From Aplysia californica (lineage: Eukaryota > Mollusca > Gastropoda > Aplysiida > Aplysiidae), in the NCBI RefSeq assembly GCF_000002075.1, contig NW_004797276.1:2768499-2832498 (forward strand): a DNA stretch of 64,000 bases, given 5' to 3'. Below the pieces are notes generated by a model. That model saw only the letters and a program-made list of their open reading frames with translations. It was not told the DNA's origin and ran no database searches. Below are positions 1 through 13,300 of the stretch, piece by piece. Within the stretch, counting starts at the first letter, position 1. Each line of letters begins with the position of its first letter. The translations under genes were made by a program, and so were the position numbers.

Positions 1-217
1 TCGTTAAAAAATTTTATTGTTACTTAAAAGTTGTTTTAGATCACAAATGTATTTACACCGAATTTGAATATTTTAACTTTTTAGCATTTTAAAGTAAATT
101 AGTTAGCCAGCCGTGAAGTGAACTTTCGCAGAGGTGAACAACTTGTGTTTCGCGCCCTCATATGACCTTAGCAGTTGCGAGCGCCGTAAAACCTTATACT
201 ATACTATACTATACTAA
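1..217 (+). mobile_element. LINE-A 3' UTR, copy 1 (cut by window start)
   Basis: Matches the 3' UTR of the LINE at 7659-13632 (same TTACTTAAAAGTTGTTTTAG start and GTAAAACCTTATAC end). It contains the terminal stem-loop around 151-187 and ends in a (TATAC)n tail. No coding part is present in the window. Confidence 0.85.
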
Positions 218-432
218 ACGTTTTATTTAAAATTCTTATTGTTACCTATAAGAGTTGTTTTAAATCACAAATATATTTACACTAAATTTTAACATTTTAG
301 CATTTTAGAGTCAGTTAGTTGACCAATCGTGCTGTGAACTTTTGCGAAGTTAGATAACTTGTGTTTTGCGCGCTCATATGACCTTAGCAGTTTCGAGCGC
401 CGTAAAACCATATACTACTGCTACTAAACTCT
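218..432 (+). mobile_element. LINE-A 3' UTR, copy 2, head to tail with copy 1
   Basis: A second, more diverged copy of the same 3' UTR follows directly after the first copy's tail. The stem-loop arms GCGCTC (370-375) and GAGCGC (395-400) enclose ATATGACC. It ends GTAAAACCATATAC, then an ACTAAACTCTTACTAAAAC-type tail. Confidence 0.85.
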
Positions 433-1271
433 TACTAAAACAGCAGAATTCTTCAGTTTTGTGAAGGGAATAATTTTTACTTTTGCTTGCATAGTCTCTC
501 CGCATAGTCAATTCTTATTCAACTTTTTACGGCTGGGTATTAAAAAAATGTTCAATTGAAGACTATTTGTTTGATCCCATCTACCCTGTGTTCATGGGTG
601 GGAAGATCCAGATTCTGAGTATGTGATCTTATTGCTCATTAACGAGTAATGACTGCTGATAATATCTATAAATGCAATTTAGTGGAGAAAATTTTAAATG
701 TATTTGTCGAACAATGTGTCGCTGGTCAGATATATCAATTGCAAAATGATATATTCATTGATCAAATATCCCTGCAACTCATTCATCATCCACGTATGCA
801 CACATCCATGAGCATTATTGCACGTACTCACCTCTACTTAGGAGGTGCCATCAAATTGTAGACATTTACTGCAGGATGGAAAAGATAAAGCCTTGAAAAC
901 TATAAATTCTCACAAAGACTCAATGCTTTGGCTGGTTTTCTAAACAGTTCAATGACTTGGTTTCTTTTACACTCTTTAGCAATTATTTTCAACCTATGTT
1001 GTGTTTATTGAAAAATTTATTCATCATCATCAATGCCTCTCACCCTACATCAGGGTATAGGCCACAAACGAACACTTTCTATTTTTCTCCAAATTCAATG
1101 ATCTCTTACCCTGTGAATTCCAATTTATTGACAAGCTGTAAATTTGTTGCCTCAGCACTTTTTTCTCACTTTTTGTGATTCAATTTTATTTCTAGCATTT
1201 AACATTTTGAAACCTTTACTCATAGAGTGGGCTTAATGATGTGCTGTATCTCATTTTGTCTCCCTGTACAG
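433..1271. other. Intron, nothing recognised
   Basis: AT-rich MAN2C1 intron. I see no repeat or exon in it; the short open frames have no family signature. Confidence 0.6.
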
Positions 1272-1382
1272 GCTGTGCAGTATGACTGGGTGAAAATTAA
1301 TTACCCAAGTATCTGGAAGACCATCTGTAAATTTGTTCAAACTAGACAGTTTGTACCTGTAGGTGGCACCTGGGTTGAGATG
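1272..1382 (+). CDS. MAN2C1: MAN2C1 exon a (first in window)
   Basis: 37 codons, phase 0 at both ends, bounded by tacag and gtatgt. Encodes [13 protein letters not shown] and ends [11 protein letters not shown], a GH38 catalytic-domain signature. The preceding exon, expected to carry the HxDxAW metal site, is not in the window. Confidence 0.93.
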
Positions 1383-4300
1383 GTATGTGGTATTTTTTAT
1401 TGTTCTGTTATTAAGATAGGTAAATGTTTTTTAAAATCTTAGAGGTGTCATAATACTATTTTCCCTCCAACATTCTGTAACGGATGCCATACCTGAAAAG
1501 AATAAAGTGTTCGTCAGTTTCTAGTTATGTTCTTCAGTAAAGATTTGTTGACATAAAGTGATGAATAAATGCCCTTCAGCTTTCAAGTACCCACAATAGA
1601 GGATGAGGTTTTCAAATGCTTTTGACAATACTGTCTCTGAATGAGTCTGAGTTCAAACTTGCCTTTTTTTGGTTCGCAGTACAGGAATATATTTCTGTCA
1701 ACGGTCTTTCTTTATTTCAAGAATCCTACTGGGTGAGTTATCACTTTGTGATTACCGTGAACTGTAACAAAATTATGTAATATTGTTGTTTTATCCACCT
1801 CTCCATTGTATACAGGATGGTAATATCCCCAGTGGGGAGTCTTGCATTCGGCAGTTTCTGTATGGTCAACAGTTCTTCATGAAAGAGTTTGGTATTAAGT
1901 GTAAAGAGGTAAGAGAATTTATTTTGTTTCTGCGTTTTCATTACAATGGGAAGGTATTCTGTATAGCTAGTTTCCTTTATGAGCGGGGTCGATTTGAAAC
2001 AGGTTGACAGTTTAACCAAAACCTTTTCTAAATCAAAAGAAAATGCCTTTTTCCTCATGTTCAGACTTGTGCCCTTTCATTTTTTTTTACATTTGAAGCT
2101 GTATACTTTTTGAAGGGCATGCTTTGTAATATGATATAAACAAAATTTGTTTTACACGTTCTTTATGTTGTTTATTTTAAGGACACTTGCTTTTCTAGTC
2201 AGTCTTGACGTGAAAACAAGACAATATTTTGTCCCTTCATTATAAAAAATCCTTTCCATCAGTTATTTTCCTTTTAATGGAAAATGTGTACCCATAATAT
2301 ACATCATGTTTGAGGTGTCTATTTCTGATGTTGTTGGGATTACTTTTCCTGACTTTACATATTAAGCTGTCCAGGTATACATTTGAATTCAATCATAACT
2401 CTGTTTGTTCAAACAATTTTGACAGTATTAAGAAGAGAAAATATGTGTGCCTTTGTCCTAGTGTAGTAGTATTTTTATAAAATGAATGTTATTTATCATA
2501 AATTGAAGTGTTTTTCAATTTAAATTGATTTTTATCCCTCCCAACCAGTTTTGGCTTCCCGACACATTTGGTTACTCAGCCCAGTTCCCTCAGATCCTGC
2601 GTCACTGTGGTGTGGACAGATTCCTCACACAGAAGCTGAGCTGGAGCATAGTCAACAAGTTCCCTGTATGTTGCCATCCCTCTCTGCTGTAGTTCTTGTA
2701 TTTTCTGGTGGGACACTAGACTCACTATTTTAGTTTGACTGAAAGCATATGAAGAGTACAGGGAGAAAATGGGGTCAGTCACAGTTTTCTATTTATGCCT
2801 TTGGTTTGTTCTCTTGTTTATGCTGTTCCATTTTGTACATTAATACCATTTTCATCAGAAATGGCTGTAATTACGAGGTGTGTCTCAGAATAAAGTTTCC
2901 CTGTCATGCTGCCTTCACAAATAATCATAAATCACCTTGTATTTGGTATCAACAGAAATCTTATTCAAATACCTATTCAACGTATGAACCATCAAGTTCC
3001 AGACATTTCTCCATTCGATGTACCCGGCGGTCAAAAACAGTGGTCAGTGAGCATTTGTCGAAAGTCCTGAGTGCATTTCTCATAGCCTCTTGAATCTGGT
3101 CCTCGTTCTCAAATCGCCGACCTCGCAGCATTTCTTTCACGGAGAAGAGGTGGAAGTCGCATGGGGCGAGATCGAGCGAACAGAACGGGTGTTCCAATAA
3201 TTCCCACGAGTAGCCCTCGAGAAGCTCGTTCACAACTCTGGACTTGTGAACAGGCGCGTTGTCATGATGCAGAATGACGCCTTCTTCAAGCAAAGCGGGT
3301 CTTTTTTTCTGGATCGCAGGTCTCAGTTTGTCTTTGAGGACGAATCTGTAGTAGTCACCATTGACAGTTACACCAGGTGAGACTGGCCAGCTCAGTATGA
3401 TGCCACTCATGTCGAAAAAAACAATGTGCATCACCTTTCTCTCCACGTGTTTTCTGCGGGCTTTCTGTGGTCTCGGCTAATCCCAATCAAGCCATTGGGC
3501 CGACTGTCTTTTCAACTTGGGATCAAATGAGTACACCCAAGTTTCATCGCCAGTGACGATTTTGCTGAGAAACTCTAAACCCTCTTGCTCGACACGCGTC
3601 AAAAAGTGCCGAGCCGCTTGAGCACAGACCTGTTTCTGCTCTGGTGTCAGCAAATGGGGCACCCACTTTGCAAACACTTTTTTTTTTCAAAGACCGTTGG
3701 TCAATATTCGGTGAACTGTGGCACTGGACATGTCAACTATTTCACTTATTTCCCTGCATGTTCTTCTTGTATCTTCCTCCAAAACAGCTTTAATTCTCTC
3801 TACACTGTCGTCACAAACGATGACTGGGGGCCTCCCAGTGTGCGTTTCATCTTTCATAGAATTGATGGGGCATTATTCCCTATTACTTTACATAGATCAC
3901 CATGGGTTTCATCTGCAGACTTGCCGAGAAGAGTTGAAAATTTGATCACAACTCGGACGTCGTAGCGTGAAAGGGTTGCATTTATGTTTTGCTTAGCCAT
4001 TTTCCTCGGATTTGCCTTGGACAAAGTGCAGAAGTGTACCACACTTGACACGTCACAGCTCAAGGCAATTGCAATTTGGCGTCGAGATTTCTTAAACATG
4101 ACATAATGATATCACAAAATTTAGTGGCTGTTGGTAGAACACTTTTGATTTTATGGAGGAGGGAAACTTTATTTTGAGACAGACCTCGTACATACTAGTG
4201 ACATGTTTAAACATTTGTACACAGAAAGAATGAACATGTGAAAGAAAGGCTGTAGTAGTCCGCAAAAGTTTTCATGTGACTAATACTTTTTTTCTCGTGA

Positions 4301-7300
4301 TGTTTTCATTTGTGAACAAAGGAGGAGTTGTGTCAGAGTGACATTGTTGTAACCATTTGGTTTGAATATATTTTACAGTCACTGAAGTTCAAAAGAAAAA
4401 CGAGAGAGTTTGTTTGTTGGTCATATGTTTTAAATTTATTATCTCAAAACAGAAAAAAAAATCTGCAAGATCTTTTCTTGGATCTGTATATTTTTAGAAA
4501 GTGCTTTTCTATTTATTTTCTGGTTTTTAAGCCAGGCTAGACATGCTTGAGCTTGAGTTGACTAAAAGCATATAAGTAGGTACCAGAAACTAAATTTTCA
4601 AACTAGCTGTATGCCAAATTTATCTGTTCCATTTGAAAGGCCTATATCCACTGAGCATTGTGGTACCATTCTTTAACCTCTCCGTCAATTTTTAAGAAAA
4701 TTGTAGTTGTTTAAAATTTGATCAAATTTGTTAAAGTCAGTCACTGGCTGCAACCCCAAGTTTGACAGACAATAAAAGAGTAACAAGTGCACTAAACATC
4801 TCCACATTAACAGAGTACAATCACTATAACAAATATATGGAGCCTAATTTTTTTCAAGACTGTGAGATCTTTACAAATTAGTATTTTATCACTTCAAACA
4901 CGATGATCTGTCGTTATTTCGACAAAAACACTGAGCGTTGACCCAGCCGGCGCCGCACCGGCCCCCGCGGCGAGCGAGTCGGCTCTCTATACTGTAGTGT
5001 ACCCCGCGTGCGGGGTCACATGCTTTCTGAGTCTCGCGGAAGGATTGATGTAAAATGATTCCAAGTTAATTACTTTATTCTAATACTAATAGGAAATGAA
5101 CTGATCTTTTAATTAATACCTTTTATAAGCCGGTATTTTACATATTTTGTGTAAAAAGTGATCTTTAAACATTTTGACGGTATTTTTAAAAGCTTTTTAT
5201 AAAGACGCCAAAGGCTAAACTTATATCACGGGAAAGCCCGTTTAAAGCTCTACAGTTCTCCGCCAATGAAAAGACGGTATTTAATCATGCCTCGTTCCGC
5301 GAAGCATTTGAATGCACGCGTATCAATTTTTCAACCGGCCGACCTCGCATTCCGACTGCGAGGGGCTTCGCTTTCGTCGGCGATTCTCCAGCTCCTAATA
5401 ATCGGACATATAAACAACTTACACCATTGCAACGAGGAAAAGCTGAACTTTTACCAGGTGTACGGTATTTGGTGTTTTATAGCGAAAGAGCAAAGAAACA
5501 GCGATCGGAATTAACCTGATTTTACCGATACCACGCGGTCGGAAAGGGGCCCCTGTGGCCGTGTTTACGCCACCTAATATAAGAATGGGTTTTCAACTGT
5601 TTTATCAAGTTTGAGGGGGGGGGGGGTTGTATTTGTTAAAACCAAGTCTGGAATGGAGACAAGTGTGCAGGGATGGGACTCTGATGGTTTGATGTCACTG
5701 GAAACTAGATTTTCTCATAAAAAAGAATTCTAAGATCTTTTGGGGCTGATAGATGATTTTGTTTAGATGTGTAAGTCTGAAATTTTCAAATTTAAAAATT
5801 CATGCTTAAAAGTTGTTTCATATACAGTATTACCAAGAATTTTTATGTGTGTGCCTTGAGTCCATCTCCAGTGTTTGCTGTGTGCACTTCTTTTTTCCTG
5901 TTTCCTTAAATCTTACTCTTTACATCATTCCCAAATGATCAGTGCCTCATCAGCCATATATACCAAATATATGTGTATTTATGTATATGTCTAAAGTCCA
6001 TCTCAAGTGTTTGCTATGTGCACTCCTTTTTTCTTGTTTCTTGCTCATTCTGTTTCCTTCAATTTTACTCTTTACATCATTCCAAAATGATCAGTGTCTC
6101 ATCAGCCAGATATGAAATGACAGATAAGTGCATTCTCTTGGTATTGTCCAAATACACAATATATGAGTTTGTTTTTCAGCACCACACCTTTTTTTGGGAG
6201 GGCATTGATGGCTCGAAAGTCTTAGCCCATTTTCCACCAGGGGACAGCTATGAAATGGATGGACGAGTGAGAGAGGTATGTTTTAATACTTTTGCCCTTT
6301 GTCCATTGCTCCTCCAGCTAGTGCAAGCACCTTGTTTTTCACCCCTTTGACTTGGACTGTTGTTATCCTAAGCAGAACTTTCTATTTTTGTTTTGTTTTT
6401 GTAAGCATTCTATGGCATTTGCAACAATAATTTGTATTGGGAAGCTTGTGGTTTACCCACTTTTATGCCATTGCTGTATGTTTTCACTGAAGACAAATCG
6501 TGCTGTATATTTACTTTGTGAAAAGGGTGAACAATCCAAACATCAAATGTGAACTGTTGTCATAAACCTTTTATGTATGGGGAGTTTCTGCTAAACCAGA
6601 TAATTTACAGAATTTACACAATTCATCGACGCATGTTTCAGTTTCTTTTCCAGAAAAGTGTATTGCAAATAACATCAGTTAGCTATAAATATTGAAATAT
6701 CTATGTTTTTACCTTGATACAGTATTTATTCATATCTAAACCTCTTTTACACAGAAATGGCAGGCCTTGAGATATTTTTAATATATTTAAAGAATATGGA
6801 AATTTTGATTCACAAGCAGTTATGTTATCTGCTAGGCATACTGAAATCATTGTTATAGGTCTTTTGTAGTCTTAGTTTTGTTTTTTTTCTTCTCCCTTTC
6901 AATGTGAATTCAATGTTCTTTCGATTGTTGTTTTGATTCACAACTGGTCATTTGTGTTATAAACATCATGCGTCGTCTTCCTTTGAAGATGTTGGGGTTA
7001 TTTTTCTCCATTAATATTTGCTAATGATTTTGTTTGACGTCTTTATTTTTCTTATCTTTTTGGATGCGTTAAGCTGCTGAAGTCTGTGCAGAATTTCCAA
7101 GACAAGGGCCGATCTAACCACAGTATGTTTCTGTTTGGATATGGAGATGGGGGCAATGGACCCAGGTAACTGACTGTGGTAGTTAAAACTAGCAGAAAGT
7201 AAAAGCAGAATTTTCACTTATACTCAAATTCTTGATGTTTCCACATTTTACACTTTTTCCATGTGAGCAACAGGAAAAGTGTAATGATAATAACAATAAT

Positions 7301-10300
7301 GACTAATTGTAAATTTCATTTATATTGTGCACTTCCATGAAGCTCTGTCTTTTAAGTTATTGCAGTAGTATGTGACATGTACCACTGATTAAAAAACTGC
7401 AATTTTTTTTTTTAATTCACAATTTTGGGTTTAGTACATTTTAACAGCTGGCTAACTATATTCTACATGAGTGACTGTTGTATGACTTGACAGTGTTGGT
7501 AGTGACTCGGACAAAAGTAATGGATCATTCCAGCACATGTCTTTGATGCATTTGTTCCCAGTGAGGAGATGTTGGAGAGGCTGGAGCGCATGAAGGACTG
7601 TGATGGTTTGCCCAAGTGAGTATACAGCAATCACAGACTTGCCAACTGTCCCGAATTTACCCCCAGTGGGTCGGGGGGATATAAATAGACCCACTGCTTC
7701 GCCTGCAGAAGGTGTAACCCCCTCAAAGGCGGAGTGTCGCACACGGACCCCAACCCTCTGGGATCCGTGTGCGACGCTCACTTTGGTGTATCGTCCTCTT
7801 CTCCTTCCTTCTTTCTTTCTTCTTCTATCTTTCCTACCACCGCTGACCTCATGTGCAGCAAAAAGAGAGGTCACCCATCCCACAGAGTGGGCGCCTCGTT
7901 GACCGTGAGGTGCGACCCGTGCGGAGGGAAACCGGGTACCTGGCGGTTGAGGTGAGATCAGTCCACGGACTGTCCCTCGCCAACACACCTCTTTGGCCCA
8001 GGTTTTCCTCTTAGACGGGAGGGTGGCACGGCCCATGCCACTCAATCGGTTGAGAGCTGAAACCCCATCAAGCCCTGGGTCAATCTTGACGGGAGGGTCT
8101 TGTACTTTCTTGTTGAGAGTATAGCTCCGGGGTAGCCCTGGCACAGCTCTGGTCATCCGAGCAATGTGTCCCCTTGTTGGGCTCCGTGGCGGGCGGGGAG
8201 CCCCGGAGTAGAATAAAATAGAAAACTCTCATGGAATCCAAATAAAAAATAGACCCTTCCCCAGCTCCCAACGTAAAGAAGTCTCGGCTCGCGGAAGCGG
8301 GTGCGGCCGCCGAGCCGAGCAAAAGCTCAAAAAATGGTAAAAGGACCTTTACCGATGCCTCTTTCCTCCCTCCTCCCAAGGAGCTTCTGAGGCAACCGTA
8401 CGTGGCCATCTCCAGCACCAAAGACGCACAGAGAAGAATTACAGATCTCAACCTCTTTCAGACAGGAGATGCACTACGGAAAGTTCTGGGATACATTCCC
8501 ACATGTGTACAGAAACTTTCCTGTGGTGCACTCCTTGTCAAGTGCGCAACCGAGATCGAAGTGACCAAACTCCTGGATACCACGACCTTCGGCGGTATTC
8601 AATGTAAGTCAGAGCACTACCAAAAATTTAACCGCTCGAAGGGCGTGGTCCGCAGCCATGAGCTGAAAGGCTGCTCCATGGAAGAGATTGTGGAGCACTG
8701 TGAGGGAGTGGTCGAAGCCCGCCGGATTACTCTTCGGCGGGGGGAGACTACTATCGAGACGAACACGATTGTCCTAACATTTGAATCGTGTCGCCCTCCA
8801 GCCACCGTTCGGGCATCTTACTTGGTACTCGACGTACGACCCTATGTGCCAAACCCTCTGCGCTGTTTCAAGTGTCAGAAGTTCGGTCATAGCCTGTCAC
8901 GGTGCCGTCACGCAGCCGTGTGTCCTCGTTGTGGCAAGACCGGGCATCCTGAGAAGGAATGCAAGGCTAGTCCTTGTTGCCCCAATTGCCACGGCCAGCT
9001 CACAGCTTTCAGCAAGGAGTGCCCAACTTGGCTCCAAGAACGCGCCATCCAGGAATACAAGGCGCGAAATGGCTGCTCCTTCCAGGAGGCCCGTAAGGTT
9101 GTCTGCCCGCCAATCACAACCCCAGTCATTGGCCGGTCATATTCAAAGGCAACCCAGATGGTCACGAGGTCGGCAAGTAATTCTACTGCCGACCTCCCAA
9201 AGCCCGCGGTCAACAGGCAAGTCTCTGTGCCAAAGATCACCAAAAATAAAAAGCCCGCTACTATCCCTGTGGCACCCCCCTTTGAGGTGCCACTCTCTAA
9301 CAGCTATGGGGTTCTAGGGGAGGACGGGGAGGACTCTTCCTCCGCCCCCTCTTCTCCCCCTCACCCCTCTTCTATCATTTCTTCTTCTTCTTCTTCCACC
9401 TCACAGCCCATCCCTCTGATGGAGTGTGAGGTGGGCCTTCTCCCCTCCCCCCAGCCCCCTCCCCCCAGCCCCCTCCCCCCCTTCCCAGCCCCCTCGGTCT
9501 GCTCCACCTCCCCCTACCCCTCCAGCAGACAAACCCCTGCCTATGGAGGAAGACAGCTCCGACCCCCCTCCCCGGCCTGACCCGGGGAGGGGCGGAGTCT
9601 GTCACTCCTCCAAATCCCCCACTAGACCGCCGTCCAATCCAGGACGGCAACCTAGAAAACACTCTGCCTCCCCCGTAAGGAGGAGTCAGAGTGCTTCTTC
9701 GAAGCCGGGGCCTAAGTGCTCCAAATCAAAAAGTAAAAATTCATAATGGCGGTCCTGCAATGGAAGGCCGGCGGAATCCGACCTTCCATTGCAGAATTGC
9801 AACATTTACAGGCCACACTGTGCCCACGGGTGGCCTGTATTCAAGAAACAAAATTCGCCCCGGCTTCAACCATAGACTTAAGAGGATTTACTGCGTACCA
9901 TCACATTCACACGGAGAACCAGATTGCTTCCGGTGGTACCACCATCTACACCGACAACTACACACTCCTCAGACAAGTACATCTTAAGACGACCCTCCAG
10001 GCTATTGCCGTACGGGTCACCCTGCACAGACCAATCACGATCTGCTCAGTTTACATCCCACCAACTTACCCCCTCAAAATAACCCAACTAAATGACTTAA
10101 AATCTCAGCTCCCAAAACCTTTTATTTTGCTAGGTGATTTCAATGCCCACAGCCCCCTTTGGGGAGACAAACCTATAGACCAGAAAGGAAAAATAATAGA
10201 AAACTTTTTATTTCAAAATAACATCTGTCTCTTAAATGATAAATCCCCAACTTACAGAAACAGAGCCACTTATGGCACTTCATCCCTTGACCTCACCTTT

Positions 10301-13300
10301 TGTACCCCTGACCTAGTCTCAGATCTTGAGTGGTCTGTGCTGGATGACCGTACGGACCATTTCCCAATTCTCCTCAAAAACAATAACCTCCAAAACGACC
10401 CGATCCCAGAACTTCAAAAAAGCCGACTGGGACGGGTTTGCCAATCAATGTTCCAAGATTCTTAATCCCAATTTCGACCACAACTACAATAAATTCCACG
10501 AAAAGCTTTTAGAAATATGCCACAATCAAATACCAAAAACAAAAACAAAACCCCGGAAGAACAAGGTCTGGTTCTCTTGGGAGTGTGAGGACGCAGTAAA
10601 GAAAAAGAAGGCAGCGTATCGAAGAGCCGTCAACAACACCACCATAGAAAACAAGATATTTTATTTAAAGGCTCGAGCTGAGGCACGTAGATGCCTCAGG
10701 GAGAGCAAAAGACAATCATTCCAAAAATACATCTCCAAAATCAACAGCCAGACACCACTCAACCAAGTTTTCAAAATTGCTAAAAAATTCTTAGGTAGAC
10801 GCACAGACACCATTCGGCACGTCCAGAGGGCGGATGGAACCACAGCTGAAACACAAGTAGACATCGCAAACACAATAGCTACATCTCTCGCCAAAAACTC
10901 ATCCCAAGCAAACTACGACACCACTTTTCAAAACATCAAAACTAACAGAGAAAAACAACACCTAAACTTCCACTCAAACAACACTGAAACCTACAACGCA
11001 GACTTCACAATAGACGAACTAACATCGTGCGTCTCGGACCTGGGCGATACAGCCCCGGGACCGGATGACATCCACAACAAGATCATTAGACACTTACCCT
11101 CAGAAACAGTCACACTCCTACTACACATATACAACGACATATGGCGGTCGCACTACTTTCCGGAGTCTTGGCGTCTCGCCACTGTTATTCCAATACCCAA
11201 ACCAAACAAAGACCACACACACCCATCCAATTACAGACCTATAGCTCTAACGAGCTGTCTCTGCAAACTAATTGAAAAAATGATTCACAGGCGACTCATG
11301 TGGTTTCTGGAAACGACGGGCTCGCTGAGCGGTCTCCAGTGCGGATTCAGGAAAACTCGATCCACTCTGGATCACCTGGTCCGCCTGGAGACCTTTATAC
11401 GCGAGACGTCCGCTGAAAGTGGCCACATGATCGCCATCTTTTTTTACCTAGAAAAAGCCTTCGACACAACCTGGAAGTACGGCATTCTTCGAGACCTGCA
11501 CGCACTCGGCATACGCGGTCACCTCCCTGCCTTCATTGGCAACTTCCTGAAGAACCGTTCCTTCCAGGTTCGTGTCGGATCCTCCCTTTCAGACCCCCAC
11601 CAACAGGAGGAAGGAGTCCCACAGGGGAGCATCCTTTCTCCTCTCCTATTTGAAATTAAAATTAACTCCATAGTGAAAACCCTCCAGAACAGCATAGACA
11701 GCTCGTTATACGTTGACGACTTCTTGATATGCTGCCGATCGAAAAATCCTCATTTGAGATCTATGGAAAGGCAGCTGCAAACGCAGCTGCAAAAACTTGA
11801 AACGTGGGCAAACAACAACGGTTTCAAGTTCTCCCCGTCAAAGACGGTTGCAGTACACTTCTGCCGAACAGGCAGACGTGTGCTGCAGCCGGATTTGACA
11901 CTATACGGGGAAAGGATTCCCGTCCAGGACCAAGCTCGTTTCCTCGGCGTCATTTTCGACAAAAAACTCACATTCATTTCACACATCAAAGACCTTCGTG
12001 TGAGGTGCCAGAAAGCGTTAAACGCTTTGAAAATTCTATCAAATCCGGAGTGGGGCGGGGACTCAAAACACCTTCTCCACTTGTACATCTCCCTTGTCCG
12101 GTCCAGGCTTGACTACGGCTGTCAAGTCTACGGATCGGCAAAACCACACGTCTTAAAAATACTAGATCCAATACAAAACCAAGGACTCCGCCTCGCTCTG
12201 GGGGCTTTCCGCACTTCTCCGGTGGAGAGCCTCCAGGCCGAGGCCAACATACCACCACTCTCACTCAGACGCACACAACTCTCACTACAATACGCAGTTA
12301 AACAGAGCTCAACACCGGAAAATCCAGCGCACAACAGCATTTTTCAAACAAATCCAGAAACCAGAAACAGATTCCAAAACAACGAAAAACTCATCAAACC
12401 TTTCGGCCTCAGAATCCTTGAGGACCTCAAAAACTTACAATTTTCCAAACAAGACATCCAACAAATTCTTTTCCCCGACCTCCCTCCGTGGCACCTCACC
12501 AAGGCAAAAGTAGATTAACAGCTGACCACACACAACAAAGAAAGCACAAACACCAAAACTTTTCAAACAGAATACAAAAAACTAATAGATAAATACCCCG
12601 GTGCGGAGCTCATCTTCACGGATGGCTCCAAAAAAGACAATGAAGTGGGCGCCGCAGCCCTATCTCCCAACAATACACACCAGAGGAGACTCCATCCCGA
12701 AGCCTCCATTTTCACTGCGGAGGCCACTGCCATTGACATGGCACTGGACTCTGTAGAAAATTCCCCTAACAAATCTTTCCTTATCCTTTCTGACTCTCTG
12801 TCTTGCATCACCTCACTCACAAACTACACACTCCTACACCCAAAACTAGTTAGGCTACAACAGAAAATCCATACACTATCCGAAACAGGAAAAAACATCA
12901 TGTTCGCATGGATACCCAGCCATGTGGGCATCCGAGGAAACGAGCAGGTAGACGACCTGGCGAAGAAAGCTTCATCCCTTCTGCTGGGATCAACGACAAA
13001 CACTCTCCCACAGACTGACTTTTGAAATAAAGTCAAAAAGTACACCTCCAGTCTGTGGGAGAGCCACTGGGAAAACCAGAAAAATAATAAATTATATGAA
13101 ATTAAACCCAGACTAGAACAGCGAAATCCTTCGGATCTCTCCAGAAGAGACGAAGTCATTTTTACTCGATTGCGCATCGGACACACGGCCCTGACCCACA
13201 AATACCTCCTACAGGGAGAGGAGAAGCCGTTCTGTGTCGGATGCGACACAGATTTTACCATTAGACACATTTTAACAGAATGTCTAGACTTTGGAGAGAT

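Noticed and set aside
7659-7775. HDV-like or hammerhead ribozyme at the LINE 5' end
   Set aside because: Successive simple stems; I could not lay out the nested double pseudoknot or the conserved hammerhead core. Only a structured module is claimed.
7452-8156. 234-codon minus-strand open frame
   Set aside because: Antisense of the LINE-A 5' UTR hairpin region; GC-rich and structured, no protein family match, and LINE-B lacks an equivalent frame.
9375-9662. Gly/Arg-rich minus-strand frame
   Set aside because: Antisense of the Pro-rich tract of LINE-A ORF1.
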